This document shows, piece after piece, positions 31,093 through 38,836 of a DNA stretch of 44,734 bases. The notes under the pieces were generated by a model. That model saw nothing but the letters and a program-made list of their open reading frames with translations. It did not search any database and had not been told where the DNA came from. The DNA is from CAZMUN01 sp964569815 (GTDB taxonomy: Archaea; Iainarchaeota; Iainarchaeia; Iainarchaeales; GCA-2688035). The first letter of the stretch is position 1. The number at the start of each line of letters is the position of its first letter. The DNA lies in the NCBI GenBank assembly GCA_964569815.1, contig CAZMUN010000005.1, forward strand, positions 1 to 44,734, written 5' to 3'. A program made the position numbers and the translations under genes.

Positions 31093-31794
31093 TTAAATGC
31101 CCCTTACCTCTACGGAATTGATTGAAGGGCCAAGGATTTTAGCAAACTCTTCTAGTTTTTTTTGCGGAAAAGGCTTTTTTAAGGCAAGCTTTTTGTCAAC
31201 GAGGTCTGCTTCTGGATTGAACTGCTGCAAAAAGAACTTTTTGCTTCCCTTAAGCCATTCACCGATTGCCTCAAAGTCTTCTCGGGAGTGAATTCCTGGC
31301 ACAACAGTCATCCTGAACTCGTAGTCAGGAGAAAGGCTTTGAATCAAGGAAACGCTTTTTTTTATGTCGTCAAGTCTGACCTTGGTTCCCGCTGCCTTTG
31401 CATAGTTTTTTGGCGAAGCCTTGATGTCCATGGCAACAAAGTCCACGGCCCTTTCTTTTAAAAGCCTTTTCAAGAGCCCTGGCTTTGAGCCATTGGTGTC
31501 AACTTTTACCAAAAGGCCTTTTTCTTTTGCTTTTTTGCAGAATTCCAAAAGGCCTTCATGCAGCAAAGGTTCGCCGCCTGTTATGCAGATGCCGTCCAAA
31601 AAGCTTTTTCTTTCTTCAAGAAAAGCCAGGGCCTCTTTTTCCGGAACCGAAACGCCGGTTTCCTCCTGAAAAACAAGGCTTTTGTTGTAGCAGAAAGGGC
31701 ATCGGAAATTGCATTTTGGCAGGAAAAGGGTGCAAGCCACTTTTTCAGGGAAGTCAATCAAAGTGGTTTTCTGGATTCCTTTAAAAACAAGCAA
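31093..31794 (-). CDS. nrdG: Anaerobic ribonucleotide reductase activating enzyme (radical SAM)
   Basis: The 233-residue radical-SAM protein has the cluster motif CNFRCPFC (about 29-36), GGEPLLHEGL (about 79-88) and a VAMDIKASP motif (about 141-149). It puts the glycyl radical on NrdD. The start is a TTG at 31794 with AAGGTG about 7 nt upstream. It begins 22 nt after the glycyl-radical tail ORF of nrdD. The resemblance is to the NrdG2 subgroup found next to archaeal and Thermotoga class III reductases. Confidence 0.9.
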   Translation of the reverse strand: MLVFKGIQKTTLIDFPEKVACTLFLPKCNFRCPFCYNKSLVFQEETGVSVPEKEALAFLEERKSFLDGICITGGEPLLHEGLLEFCKKAKEKGLLVKVDTNGSKPGLLKRLLKERAVDFVAMDIKASPKNYAKAAGTKVRLDDIKKSVSLIQSLSPDYEFRMTVVPGIHSREDFEAIGEWLKGSKKFFLQQFNPEADLVDKKLALKKPFPQKKLEEFAKILGPSINSVEVRGI

Positions 31795-31816
31795 GGGAAA
31801 ACACCTTTTTTTTCCC

Positions 31817-31963
31817 TTACTGGATTTTCTTCAAGGCCTTTTTTGGGTCAAAGGTTTTCCTGTCCTTGAATTCTTCCTGTTTGCCTGCATTCCAGTTCTG
31901 GACAGGCCTCAAATAGCCGACAACCCGACTGTATACTTCGCATTTTTCTTCACATTTTGGCAT
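31817..31963 (-). CDS. nrdD: Glycyl-radical C-terminal domain of NrdD in a separate frame
   Basis: The 48-residue frame MPKCEEKCEVYSRVVGYLRP... contains the hallmark end of class III reductases: two cysteines of the C-terminal zinc site, the radical glycine in SRVVGYLRPV (about G17) and WNAGKQEEFKDRKTF. The main nrdD frame stops at 31950-31952, 14 nt into this one. Removing one A from the AAAA run at 31955-31958 would fuse the frames perfectly (AKCEEKCEVYSRVVGY). It is therefore a sequencing indel, a programmed +1 shift, a split subunit started at the ATG at 31963, or a decayed gene. Confidence 0.8.
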   Translation of the reverse strand: MPKCEEKCEVYSRVVGYLRPVQNWNAGKQEEFKDRKTFDPKKALKKIQ

Positions 31964-34900
31964 TTGCAGCAACCTCCTTTGCTTTTTCCTTTTCCTGAAC
32001 CTCAACAGGGCAGTTGAAGTGCTTGCCCCTTACATAGCCGTGAACAGGGCATATGCTGAAAGTAGGCGTAATAGTGTAGTAAGGGAGCTTGAACCCATAA
32101 GCTATTTTTTTTACAAGGCTTGCGCAAGCTTCCCCTGAATCCATGGATTCTCCTATGAAGCCGTGCAGAACCGTGCCTCCAGTGTACTTGCATTGCAGTT
32201 CGTCCTGGTGCTGTAAAACATCAAAGAGGTCGTCGCTGTGGTCAACAGGAAGCTGTGTTGAATTCGTGTAGTATGGAACGTTTTTTCCAGAGGCCTTGAT
32301 TTCAGGGTAGTTCTTTCTGTCAATTCTTGCAAGCCTGTAGCTTGTGCCCTCGGCAGGCGTGGCCTCAAGGTTGTATATGTGGCCTGTTTCCTCCTGAAAG
32401 TCTTTAAGCCGGTCCCTGAAAAAGTCAAGGGTTTTCAATGAAAAAGCCTTTCCTTCGCTTGTTGAAATGGTTTCGTCCAAAAAGTTCATCAGGCATTCGT
32501 TCATTCCCACCAAGCCAATTGTTGAAAAATGGTTTTCCAAGCTGCCAAGGTAGCGCTTGCTCCAAGGCAAAAGCCCCTGGTTCATGTTCCTGTTCACTTC
32601 CTTTCTTTTTATCTCCAAGCTTTCCTTTGCAAGGTAAAGCAGTGTATCAAGCCTTTCAAAAAAGTCTGATTCGTCGCGAGACAGGTAGCCAAGCTTTGGC
32701 ATATTCATTGTTACAACGCCAATGCTTCCGGTCTTTTCCCCTGACCCAAAAAGGCCGCCTGTCTTCTGCTTCAATTCCTTGACGTTAAGCTGGAGCCTGC
32801 AGCACATGCTTCTTACATCACTTGGCTTAAGGCTGCTGTTGACAAAATTCTGAAAATAGGGAATTCCGTAGCGTGCAGTCATTTCAAACAAAAGCTGGGC
32901 CATCTCAGAGTCCCAGTCAAAGTCTTTGGTGATGTTGTAGGTTGGAATCGGAAAAGTGAAAACGCGGTTGTTTGAATCGCCTTCACCCATGACCTCAATA
33001 AAGGCCTTGTTTATCAAAGCCATTTCTTCCTGAAAGTCGCCATAAAGCTGGTCTGACTCCTTTCCGCCAACAAGCGCTGGAGCCTCCTTCATGTCTTCCG
33101 GAACCACCAAGTCCATTGTAAGGTTTGTGAAAGGAACCTGGTTTCCCCACCTGCTTGTAGCATTAATTGCAAAAATGAATTCCTGCAGGCTTTGTTTGAC
33201 GCGCTTGTAGTCAAGCTTGTCGTTCCTAACAAGGGGGGCAAGGTAAGTGTCAAAGGAACTGAAGGCCTGGGCTCCAGCCCACTCGTTCTGCAAGGTCCCC
33301 ATAAAGTTAACCACCTGGCCCAAAGCAGCGTTGAAGTGCTTTGCAGGCTTTGCTGCAACTCTCCCTGGAACGCCGCCAAACCCCATTTCAAGAAGCTGCC
33401 TCAAAGACCAGCCGGCGCAATTGTGGGCAAGCATTCCGTTGCAGACAAAGGCATTGGAAGAGGTTGTTATGTCAAAAACTGTGGCAGCGTCATTTTCAAC
33501 GGTTTCAATCTTTCTAAGGCAGGCGTGTTTTTTGAGTTTCGCCTCCTTTTTTGAGAATTTGAATTCGTTTGTGCTTATTTTGGTTGATTGAAGGAAAAGG
33601 CCTGCTTTTGATTCAGGAATATAGATGGAGAGCGCATAAAGCTGTTTGTTAGAGCGGATCAGGTTGCCTTTGTATTCTCTGTCTCCAAAGGAGTCAATTG
33701 TTGAAAGCGATGAATTTATGCCCTGTGAATGCAGCCAGAACTGTATCTGGCCCAGCAGGGTTTTTGAGGTCACCCTAATAACGGCCCTTGAAACCCATTG
33801 GTCGTCGTTTCTTACCGTGCCGTCACCATCTATCACGCCAGAAACCATTCCGCCAATGCATTCACAGGAATAATTAAGGAATTCAGGCGGAAGGTTTTTG
33901 TTTTCAGAGTGGGAGCGTATCTGGCTGAATAATGTTTGCATTTCCAAGGGCAACTGGTTCAAGTCAAGGGTAATGACTAAAATTCCGTCCATTGCCTGCT
34001 TCATCAGAACGTTTCCAATGTCAATAGCCTCCCATGTGTTAGCCTGCCTGTTTCTCAAAGCCGTGGAAAAGCCTGTAGCTTTTTGTTCAAGGTATGCCAG
34101 CAGCTTTTGGGTTTCCATGCTGCCAGGGCTTAATTCAAACTGCAGGTAACGGCCCTCCTTGAAATAGCCTTCAGCGGCAAAAAAGCCTATGAACCAGCCG
34201 TCTTCGCCGCTCAATGAAGTGTTTTCGCCTGGTTTCAGTGAAAAGGCAGGCGTTATTGCGTAATTGGCTGTAGAGAGCTTCCCTGCTTCAATTTCATTTC
34301 TTTGGCCAACAATCGCTTCAACAGGCTTTTTGAAAGTGTTTTCGCACTGCCTGCACTTGTAAAGGTCAAATCCGCGCAGGTTGCTTCTGTTCTTGAAAAC
34401 CTTTTGGCTTTGGCAGGCAGGGCATTCAAAAAGCTTTCTTTCCTGCTTAAGGGTTATGAAAGGATGGTCAGCAGTAACAATAAGATTGCGGCCGTTTGAT
34501 GAGTTCAGCGAAACCAATGGCTTTTCTGTTTTGTGCCTAAGCACCCTGAGCACGCCAGTCCAGCCATTTTCATCCAGGACCTCAAATTCGTTTGTGTGTT
34601 TCAATTCAAAGCCGTTCTCTTCCCTTAGCTCCGAGTCCACAAGGTCAAACAATTGCTCTAAAGCAAGACAAAGAAGCTTGCCGGAGCGTTTTTCCCTGAC
34701 CACAATTGTTTCATTTCTGTAAAAGGAATATCCTGAAAAAACGCCGTTTCCCAGGTCGTGTATGTGGAAATCCGCGTTCCTGTGGGCGTTTGCAATCTCT
34801 CCAGGGTAAATGTTTTTCAAAGCGTATTCTGCAATTATTGCACCGCTTACATGGGCTTGCAATCCAGACAAAGAGTAAGAAGCATTGCTGTTCTCGGAAA

Positions 34901-35267
34901 CACGCCAGTCCTCTATCTTAACATAGTCATCAATTATTCCGCTTATTTTGCCTAAGAAGGCCTTTGAATCCCGCAATTCTGCACGCTTCTGCCTGTAAAT
35001 TATGTAGGCCTTGGCGGTTTTTGCATGCCCTGACTCAATAAGCTCTTTTTCAACGGCATCCTGTATGTCTTCAACGCTTGGCGGGTTTGTTCCAAACTTC
35101 ATTTTAAGCCTGTGGACAACCTTTTCAGTCAATTCGGCTGCAAGCTTTCTGTCCTGGCCGCCAACAGACTTTGCCGCAGCAAAAACAGCGTCCTCAATCC
35201 TTTTTTCGCTGAAGGGAACCAGGGAACCGTCCCTTTTTCGAACATTTTCCAAAAACTTTTTTACCAT
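31950..35267 (-). CDS. nrdD: Anaerobic (class III) ribonucleotide reductase, intein-containing, tail out of frame
   Basis: NrdD reduces ribonucleoside triphosphates to deoxy forms without oxygen. The 1105-codon frame has an ATP-cone (about 5-95), the N-terminal catalytic part to residue 180, an intein (181-616), then CAGWSLRQLLEMGFGGVPG and the active-site MCCRLQL (821-827). The host protein in this frame is 669 residues. It ends at CPVEVQEKEKAKEVAANAKM, just before the zinc and glycyl-radical segment found one frame over. A 12-bp palindrome lies 22 nt before the start. Reductase partners, NrdH and NrdG are encoded beside it. Confidence 0.92.
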   Translation of the reverse strand: MVKKFLENVRKRDGSLVPFSEKRIEDAVFAAAKSVGGQDRKLAAELTEKVVHRLKMKFGTNPPSVEDIQDAVEKELIESGHAKTAKAYIIYRQKRAELRDSKAFLGKISGIIDDYVKIEDWRVSENSNASYSLSGLQAHVSGAIIAEYALKNIYPGEIANAHRNADFHIHDLGNGVFSGYSFYRNETIVVREKRSGKLLCLALEQLFDLVDSELREENGFELKHTNEFEVLDENGWTGVLRVLRHKTEKPLVSLNSSNGRNLIVTADHPFITLKQERKLFECPACQSQKVFKNRSNLRGFDLYKCRQCENTFKKPVEAIVGQRNEIEAGKLSTANYAITPAFSLKPGENTSLSGEDGWFIGFFAAEGYFKEGRYLQFELSPGSMETQKLLAYLEQKATGFSTALRNRQANTWEAIDIGNVLMKQAMDGILVITLDLNQLPLEMQTLFSQIRSHSENKNLPPEFLNYSCECIGGMVSGVIDGDGTVRNDDQWVSRAVIRVTSKTLLGQIQFWLHSQGINSSLSTIDSFGDREYKGNLIRSNKQLYALSIYIPESKAGLFLQSTKISTNEFKFSKKEAKLKKHACLRKIETVENDAATVFDITTSSNAFVCNGMLAHNCAGWSLRQLLEMGFGGVPGRVAAKPAKHFNAALGQVVNFMGTLQNEWAGAQAFSSFDTYLAPLVRNDKLDYKRVKQSLQEFIFAINATSRWGNQVPFTNLTMDLVVPEDMKEAPALVGGKESDQLYGDFQEEMALINKAFIEVMGEGDSNNRVFTFPIPTYNITKDFDWDSEMAQLLFEMTARYGIPYFQNFVNSSLKPSDVRSMCCRLQLNVKELKQKTGGLFGSGEKTGSIGVVTMNMPKLGYLSRDESDFFERLDTLLYLAKESLEIKRKEVNRNMNQGLLPWSKRYLGSLENHFSTIGLVGMNECLMNFLDETISTSEGKAFSLKTLDFFRDRLKDFQEETGHIYNLEATPAEGTSYRLARIDRKNYPEIKASGKNVPYYTNSTQLPVDHSDDLFDVLQHQDELQCKYTGGTVLHGFIGESMDSGEACASLVKKIAYGFKLPYYTITPTFSICPVHGYVRGKHFNCPVEVQEKEKAKEVAANAKM
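33420..34727 (-). other. NrdD intein with LAGLIDADG endonuclease and zinc-ribbon insertion
   Basis: The 436-residue intein starts with Ser (residue 181) and ends in AHN, followed by Cys +1. Splicing would give FSGYCAGWSL, the intact conserved sequence. Block A is weak (SFYRNETIVV), block B has TADH (265-268), block F/G is VFDITTSSNAFVCNGMLAHN. Endonuclease motifs are WFIGFFAAEGYF (358-369) and MVSGVIDGDGTV (474-485), both with acidic residues. Between block B and the endonuclease lies a four-cysteine ribbon (C282, C285, C305, C308). Confidence 0.9.
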
Positions 35268-35288
35268 TGCATACCAACTCCAGATTCT

Positions 35289-35300
35289 AAAAGCGCTTTT
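35289..35300. promoter_or_regulatory. 12-bp palindrome upstream of nrdD
   Basis: AAAAGCGCTTTT, perfectly symmetric, 21 nt before the nrdD ATG. It is a candidate operator. The rest of the 256-nt gap to the FTR-like gene holds AT-rich promoter-like sequence (about 35350-35395) and no convincing gene. Confidence 0.4.
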
Positions 35301-35523
35301 GAGGATTTTTTAGGAAAACAAACCCAAGGAAAAGAAGAAAGTGGCTTTTCATTTATAAATGTAGATTATAGTAAACTTTATATTAGCTAAATTAATTTTG
35401 GCCGTGAAAAAACTTCGCTTTCTAAACCAAGCGCAGAAAAAAAGCAGCACACGGTTAGTTTTCTTGATTCAGAAACCAAGGCTTGCTTTGAAATCCTTTC
35501 AAAGGCCGTGTAAAGAAAAAAAC

Positions 35524-35814
35524 TCACCTGCTTTTGACAGCAGCCTGTTTTGAATAAAACAGCTTGCACTTGCAGTGCCCGTCCCGCGTTATTTCATCAA
35601 GATGCCAGATGCACGGGCAAACCTTTTTGTCATCTTCAGCAGGCTTGCCGACAAGCGGCCTGCAGGGGCAGTAAAACTTTCCCTTCTCAGACTTGTTTCT
35701 TGCCAAGCCCTTTAGGACGGCCGAAAGCAGTTTTTGGTCAGGGTTTAAGACAAGGCCCTTGCTTTCAGCATACTCAAGGCTTTGTTTCCTGATTGTTTGC
35801 TCTAATTCAGTCAA
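35524..35814 (-). CDS. Ferredoxin-thioredoxin/disulfide reductase catalytic subunit
   Basis: The 96-residue protein has the catalytic-chain motifs YCPCRPLVG (about 48-56), VCPCIWHLDEI (about 65-75) and GHCKC (about 79-83), which carry the [4Fe-4S] cluster and the redox disulfide. It takes electrons from ferredoxin and reduces a thioredoxin- or NrdH-type protein. An archaeal homologue, a ferredoxin disulfide reductase, is reported to feed the Methanosarcina barkeri class III reductase (from memory). It follows the glutaredoxin gene by 13 nt and precedes nrdD, matching that role. Confidence 0.9.
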   Translation of the reverse strand: MTELEQTIRKQSLEYAESKGLVLNPDQKLLSAVLKGLARNKSEKGKFYCPCRPLVGKPAEDDKKVCPCIWHLDEITRDGHCKCKLFYSKQAAVKSR

Positions 35815-35827
35815 GAAAAAGCCCCCC

Positions 35828-36061
35828 TTACAAGCCTAAAGCCTGCCTTATTGCCGGCTCGTTGAAGCCAACAACGATTTTGCCGTCAATGTCTAGTACC
35901 GGGACTCCGCCTTGCTTTGACTTCTGCATCATTTCCTTCAAGGCCTCTGAATCCTGGCTAACGTCCTTGTGCTCAAATTTCACGTTGTTCTGCTTAAGGA
36001 AGTCCATAGCCATTGTGCAAAACGGGCAGGTTTCCGTGCTGTATACGATTACCTTTGCCAT
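35828..36061 (-). CDS. Glutaredoxin/NrdH-like redoxin
   Basis: The 77-residue protein has the thioredoxin fold with the active site CPFC (12-15), the cis-proline GGVPVLDIDG (about 51-60) and GFNEPAIRQAL. Size and motif fit the NrdH/glutaredoxin group. With the reductase gene right after it and nrdD next, it is the likely direct thiol donor for the anaerobic ribonucleotide reductase (inference). The start follows AGGTGG about 7 nt upstream. Confidence 0.9.
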   Translation of the reverse strand: MAKVIVYSTETCPFCTMAMDFLKQNNVKFEHKDVSQDSEALKEMMQKSKQGGVPVLDIDGKIVVGFNEPAIRQALGL

Positions 36062-36162
36062 TTTTCTACCACCTAAACAAGAGTTGATTGCAAAGCCTTT
36101 AATTGCTTTGCCAAAACCCCTTGTTTAAAAAAAGAAACTTGAAGAAATAAAAAAAGAAACAA

Positions 36163-37134
36163 TCACTGGTTTGCTTCTTCAACCAAGGCCTCAATCACGG
36201 CCCTGAAATCGGCTTCCTCGGCAGCCAGGTCGTCCTGGGCTTCGTGGGCGTTTCCAATGCGGAAATACTTTCCGCCGAAAACAAAAGTGGGAATTGAGCC
36301 CCTTGGGTTTAATTTCCTGTAAAGGGCTTCATGGCCAGCATCAACTTCTGTTTCAACTTCCTCTGTAAGAGTGTCGTCGCCTGTGTCAAGCTCCCAATGC
36401 CGGGCAACGATTTTGCCCTGGCCTGCGTATTCTTTTACAACCGAATCAAAAGTGTCCTTAATCCAAGTGCAGTGCGGGCACCAGGTCGTGGTGAAAAGCA
36501 GTATAACAGGCTTTCCGTCCTCCAAAACAAGGTCTTCGCTTGTTTCATCAAAAGAAGTGAGCTCTCCCACCACTTCAACTTTTTCTGTTGGCTCTGGCTC
36601 AGGAGCAGGCTCTACGTCGCCTGTGTCCTCTTCAAGGAAAAGCACCGAGCCGGAAATGGCCTTTCCGCTCTTGGTCAAGTACAATACCTGGGTTCCCAAA
36701 GACTGGCCGCCCTGAGTTATGTCAACTTCAAGTTCATAAAAGTCATCGTCGTAAGGCTCTAATGAAAGGATTTCGCCTTCAACGCCCTGCGGGCCCAAAA
36801 CGTTGTCATTCAAATAGCCTTCAACCTTTGCTTCAATCCCCTCCAAGTCAAGGTCGCCTGGTTCAGCGCATGGCTCTGGCTCCTGCCCGGCAACAGGCAT
36901 TGAAACAAGGCCTACGCCCACAGCAGGCAAAACAACCTGCCCAAAAACCAGGCCCAAAACAAGGCCAACAACAGCAACAGCAACAGCCTTTCCAGTAACC
37001 TGCTGGGCAATTGACTTAATGCCCTTATGCTCTAAAGGCTCCTTCTCCTCCTGGGGAGCAGAATCCTCTTCTCCCCGAGGGCCTGGGCCATCAGGGCTTT
37101 CATTCTGTGCAAAAAGGCGCTTTTTCTTGGTCAT
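36163..37134 (-). CDS. Membrane-anchored thioredoxin-fold protein
   Basis: The 323-residue protein has an acidic, proline-rich cytosolic N-terminus (1-45), one membrane span (about 49-77, AVAVAVVGLVLGLVFGQVVLPAVGVGL), an exterior middle domain (about 85-170), a short acidic Pro/Glu linker and a C-terminal thioredoxin domain with TTTWCPHC (about 215-222) and a cis-proline in GSIPTFVFGG. The middle domain resembles the extra domain of archaeal extracellular disulfide proteins. It should oxidise or isomerise disulfides outside the cell, perhaps including the cysteine-rich surface lipoprotein (inference). The start at 37134 avoids seven unlikely residues. Confidence 0.82.
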   Translation of the reverse strand: MTKKKRLFAQNESPDGPGPRGEEDSAPQEEKEPLEHKGIKSIAQQVTGKAVAVAVVGLVLGLVFGQVVLPAVGVGLVSMPVAGQEPEPCAEPGDLDLEGIEAKVEGYLNDNVLGPQGVEGEILSLEPYDDDFYELEVDITQGGQSLGTQVLYLTKSGKAISGSVLFLEEDTGDVEPAPEPEPTEKVEVVGELTSFDETSEDLVLEDGKPVILLFTTTWCPHCTWIKDTFDSVVKEYAGQGKIVARHWELDTGDDTLTEEVETEVDAGHEALYRKLNPRGSIPTFVFGGKYFRIGNAHEAQDDLAAEEADFRAVIEALVEEANQ

Positions 37135-37190
37135 TATGAAATAGTTGGTGGGCAAAACCCTTAAAAAGGTTCTTCAATGGAAAGGCAAAA

Positions 37191-37655
37191 TCACGGCCTT
37201 GCAAACAAAAGGTCCTTGCCTGCATCGATTTCACGAAAGCCCTTGAACAAAGCCCTTGCTTTAGAAAAATTTTTGGCGCGCTTGAAAAAAGAAATGGCCA
37301 CAACAGCTTCTTTTTTTAAAACCCGTTCAATTTCCCTCTTAGCCTGCTTTAAATCCGCGTGATGCAAAGCAGTTAAGCTTACCACTGAATCAAAGCAATT
37401 GTCACGAAAGGGAAGCTCTTCTGCCCTGGCCACAACCTTCAAGCCGGAAAACCCTTCCACCATCTCAAAAGAGGGATCCAAAGCAATGCACTCAGCCTTG
37501 CCCTGAAAAAGCCTTGTGGAAAAGCCAGTGCCGGCGCCAATGTCCAAAAGAAGGCCCTTCAGCCGGCAATTTGCCTCAACCAGCCCGGCCTTTGCAGCCT
37601 GCTCTTCGCCATGCAATTCGTCATAACCAGGGCTTATTTCGCCATAGTAGGCCAT
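37191..37655 (-). CDS. Small class I SAM-dependent methyltransferase
   Basis: The 154-residue protein has the SAM-binding motif LLLDIGAGTGFSTRLF (about 35-50), the acidic end of strand 2 (IALDPSFEMV) and a post-motif DNCFDSVVSLTALHHA (about 84-99), typical of methyltransferase domain 11/25. It is short for the family, so it may be a compact or reduced enzyme; substrate unknown. The ATG at 37655 gives the usual MAYYGEISPGYDELHG N-terminus. It is divergent from the AbrB gene. Confidence 0.85.
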   Translation of the reverse strand: MAYYGEISPGYDELHGEEQAAKAGLVEANCRLKGLLLDIGAGTGFSTRLFQGKAECIALDPSFEMVEGFSGLKVVARAEELPFRDNCFDSVVSLTALHHADLKQAKREIERVLKKEAVVAISFFKRAKNFSKARALFKGFREIDAGKDLLFARP

Positions 37656-37690
37656 ACAAAGGATTTCCACAGAACCTAATAAAAAAAGAC

Positions 37691-37718
37691 ATATATTTAA
37701 TAAGTATGAAAAGTATGA
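37691..37718 (+). promoter_or_regulatory. Promoter of the AbrB-ABC operon with tandem repeats
   Basis: ATATATTTAA (37691-37700) is a good TATA box. Two copies of AAGTATGA (37702-37709 and 37711-37718) follow directly, between box and the expected start site, in the right place for a repressor. Confidence 0.5.
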
Positions 37719-37744
37719 TTTGTACGAACTAAGGTGGTTTTTTT

Positions 37745-38107
37745 TTGGACTTGGATTACAAAATAAAATTCTATGGAAGCAGCACTGTTGGAGAACGGGG
37801 CCAAATCGTGCTGCCGATTGAGGCAAGAAAGCGCTTTAAGATAAAGCCAGGCGACAAGCTGGTTGTTGTAAGCGCGAACAGCAAAGACTTTGAAAAAATC
37901 GTTCTGCTGAAATCAGAGTCAATGGCAAAAATGTTTTCTTTCCTCACGGAATTCGAGGGCCAGCTAAAAAAAAGCGGTTCCAAAGGGCTTGAAGAGGTTT
38001 ACCAGAAAGGAATAGGGAAAATAAAAGAGGCCCTAAAAGAAGGCCAAAAAAAAAGAGGCAAAAAAAGGCAAGAGGAAGCAATAAAAAAAAGGTTTAACAC
38101 TCGGTGA
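37745..38107 (+). CDS. AbrB/SpoVT-type DNA-binding protein
   Basis: The 120-residue protein has an N-terminal swapped-hairpin domain, GSSTVGERGQIVLPIEARKRFKIKPGDKLVV (about 11-41), and a lysine-rich helical C-terminus (about 70-120). It starts at a TTG (37745), supported by AAGGTGG about 7 nt upstream and by the absence of an in-frame ATG before the domain. It leads the ABC operon by 6 nt, and tandem repeats in the promoter suggest that it regulates itself and the transporter (inference). Confidence 0.85.
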   Translation: MDLDYKIKFYGSSTVGERGQIVLPIEARKRFKIKPGDKLVVVSANSKDFEKIVLLKSESMAKMFSFLTEFEGQLKKSGSKGLEEVYQKGIGKIKEALKEGQKKRGKKRQEEAIKKRFNTR

Positions 38108-38113
38108 AATGCA

Positions 38114-38836
38114 ATGAGCGAACCAGTTATAAAGGTTGAAAACATTTCAAAAGTCTACGACATGGGAAAAGTCCAGGTAAAGGCACTGGACGGAGTTTCA
38201 TTAAGCGTGAAAAAAGGCCAGTTTCTTTCAATAATGGGCCCCTCAGGCTCAGGGAAAACCACCCTGCTGGATGTTTTGAGTGCACTCCTAAGGCCATCCT
38301 CAGGAGAGGTCTACATCAGAGGCAAGCCAATAAGCAAAATGGACGACAACCAGCTTGCAAGCATTCGCGGAAAAACAATCGGATTCATATTCCAGACCTT
38401 TAACCTTATACCAAGAATGACCGCCTTGGAAAACGTGATGCTGCCCTTATGGTTTGCAAGCGTTCCAGTCGAAGAAAGAAAAACCCGTGCGGAAAAAATC
38501 TTGGAAGAAGTTGGTTTAGGCAAAAGAACGGAGCACAAGCCCAACGAGCTAAGCGGGGGACAAAGGCAGCGCGTTGCAATCGCCCGCGCCCTGGCAGTAA
38601 ATCCGGACATAATTGTTGCAGACGAGCCAACAGGCAACCTGGACACTGCCTCAGGAGACCAAATCCTCGAAATAATCCGGAAACTGAACCAAAAAAAAGG
38701 AAAAACAGTCCTAATGGTTTCACACGAGGAAGAGGTTGCAAGCCTTGCACAAGAAACAGTATATTTACGAGACGGAAAAATCGTAAAAACCGAGAAAAGG
38801 AAAAAAGGGGAGGAAAAAAAATGGATAAAAAAATGA
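38114..38836 (+). CDS. ABC transporter ATPase, MacB/LolD type
   Basis: The 240-residue ATPase has Walker A GPSGSGKTT (42-50), a Q-loop FIFQTFNLIPRMTALENV, the signature LSGGQRQRVAIARAL, Walker B IIVADEPTGNLD and a switch histidine in MVSHEEE. The close match to LolD/MacB ATPases and the following FtsX-type permeases point to an exporter or mechanotransmission system, not an importer. The stop overlaps the next gene by 16 nt, where GGGGAGG serves as its ribosome site. Confidence 0.93.
   Translation: MSEPVIKVENISKVYDMGKVQVKALDGVSLSVKKGQFLSIMGPSGSGKTTLLDVLSALLRPSSGEVYIRGKPISKMDDNQLASIRGKTIGFIFQTFNLIPRMTALENVMLPLWFASVPVEERKTRAEKILEEVGLGKRTEHKPNELSGGQRQRVAIARALAVNPDIIVADEPTGNLDTASGDQILEIIRKLNQKKGKTVLMVSHEEEVASLAQETVYLRDGKIVKTEKRKKGEEKKWIKK

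Noticed and set aside
35387..35569. Minus-strand frame of 60 codons between nrdD and the FTR-like gene
   Set aside because: It overlaps the FTR-like gene in another frame and has no family features or ribosome site.
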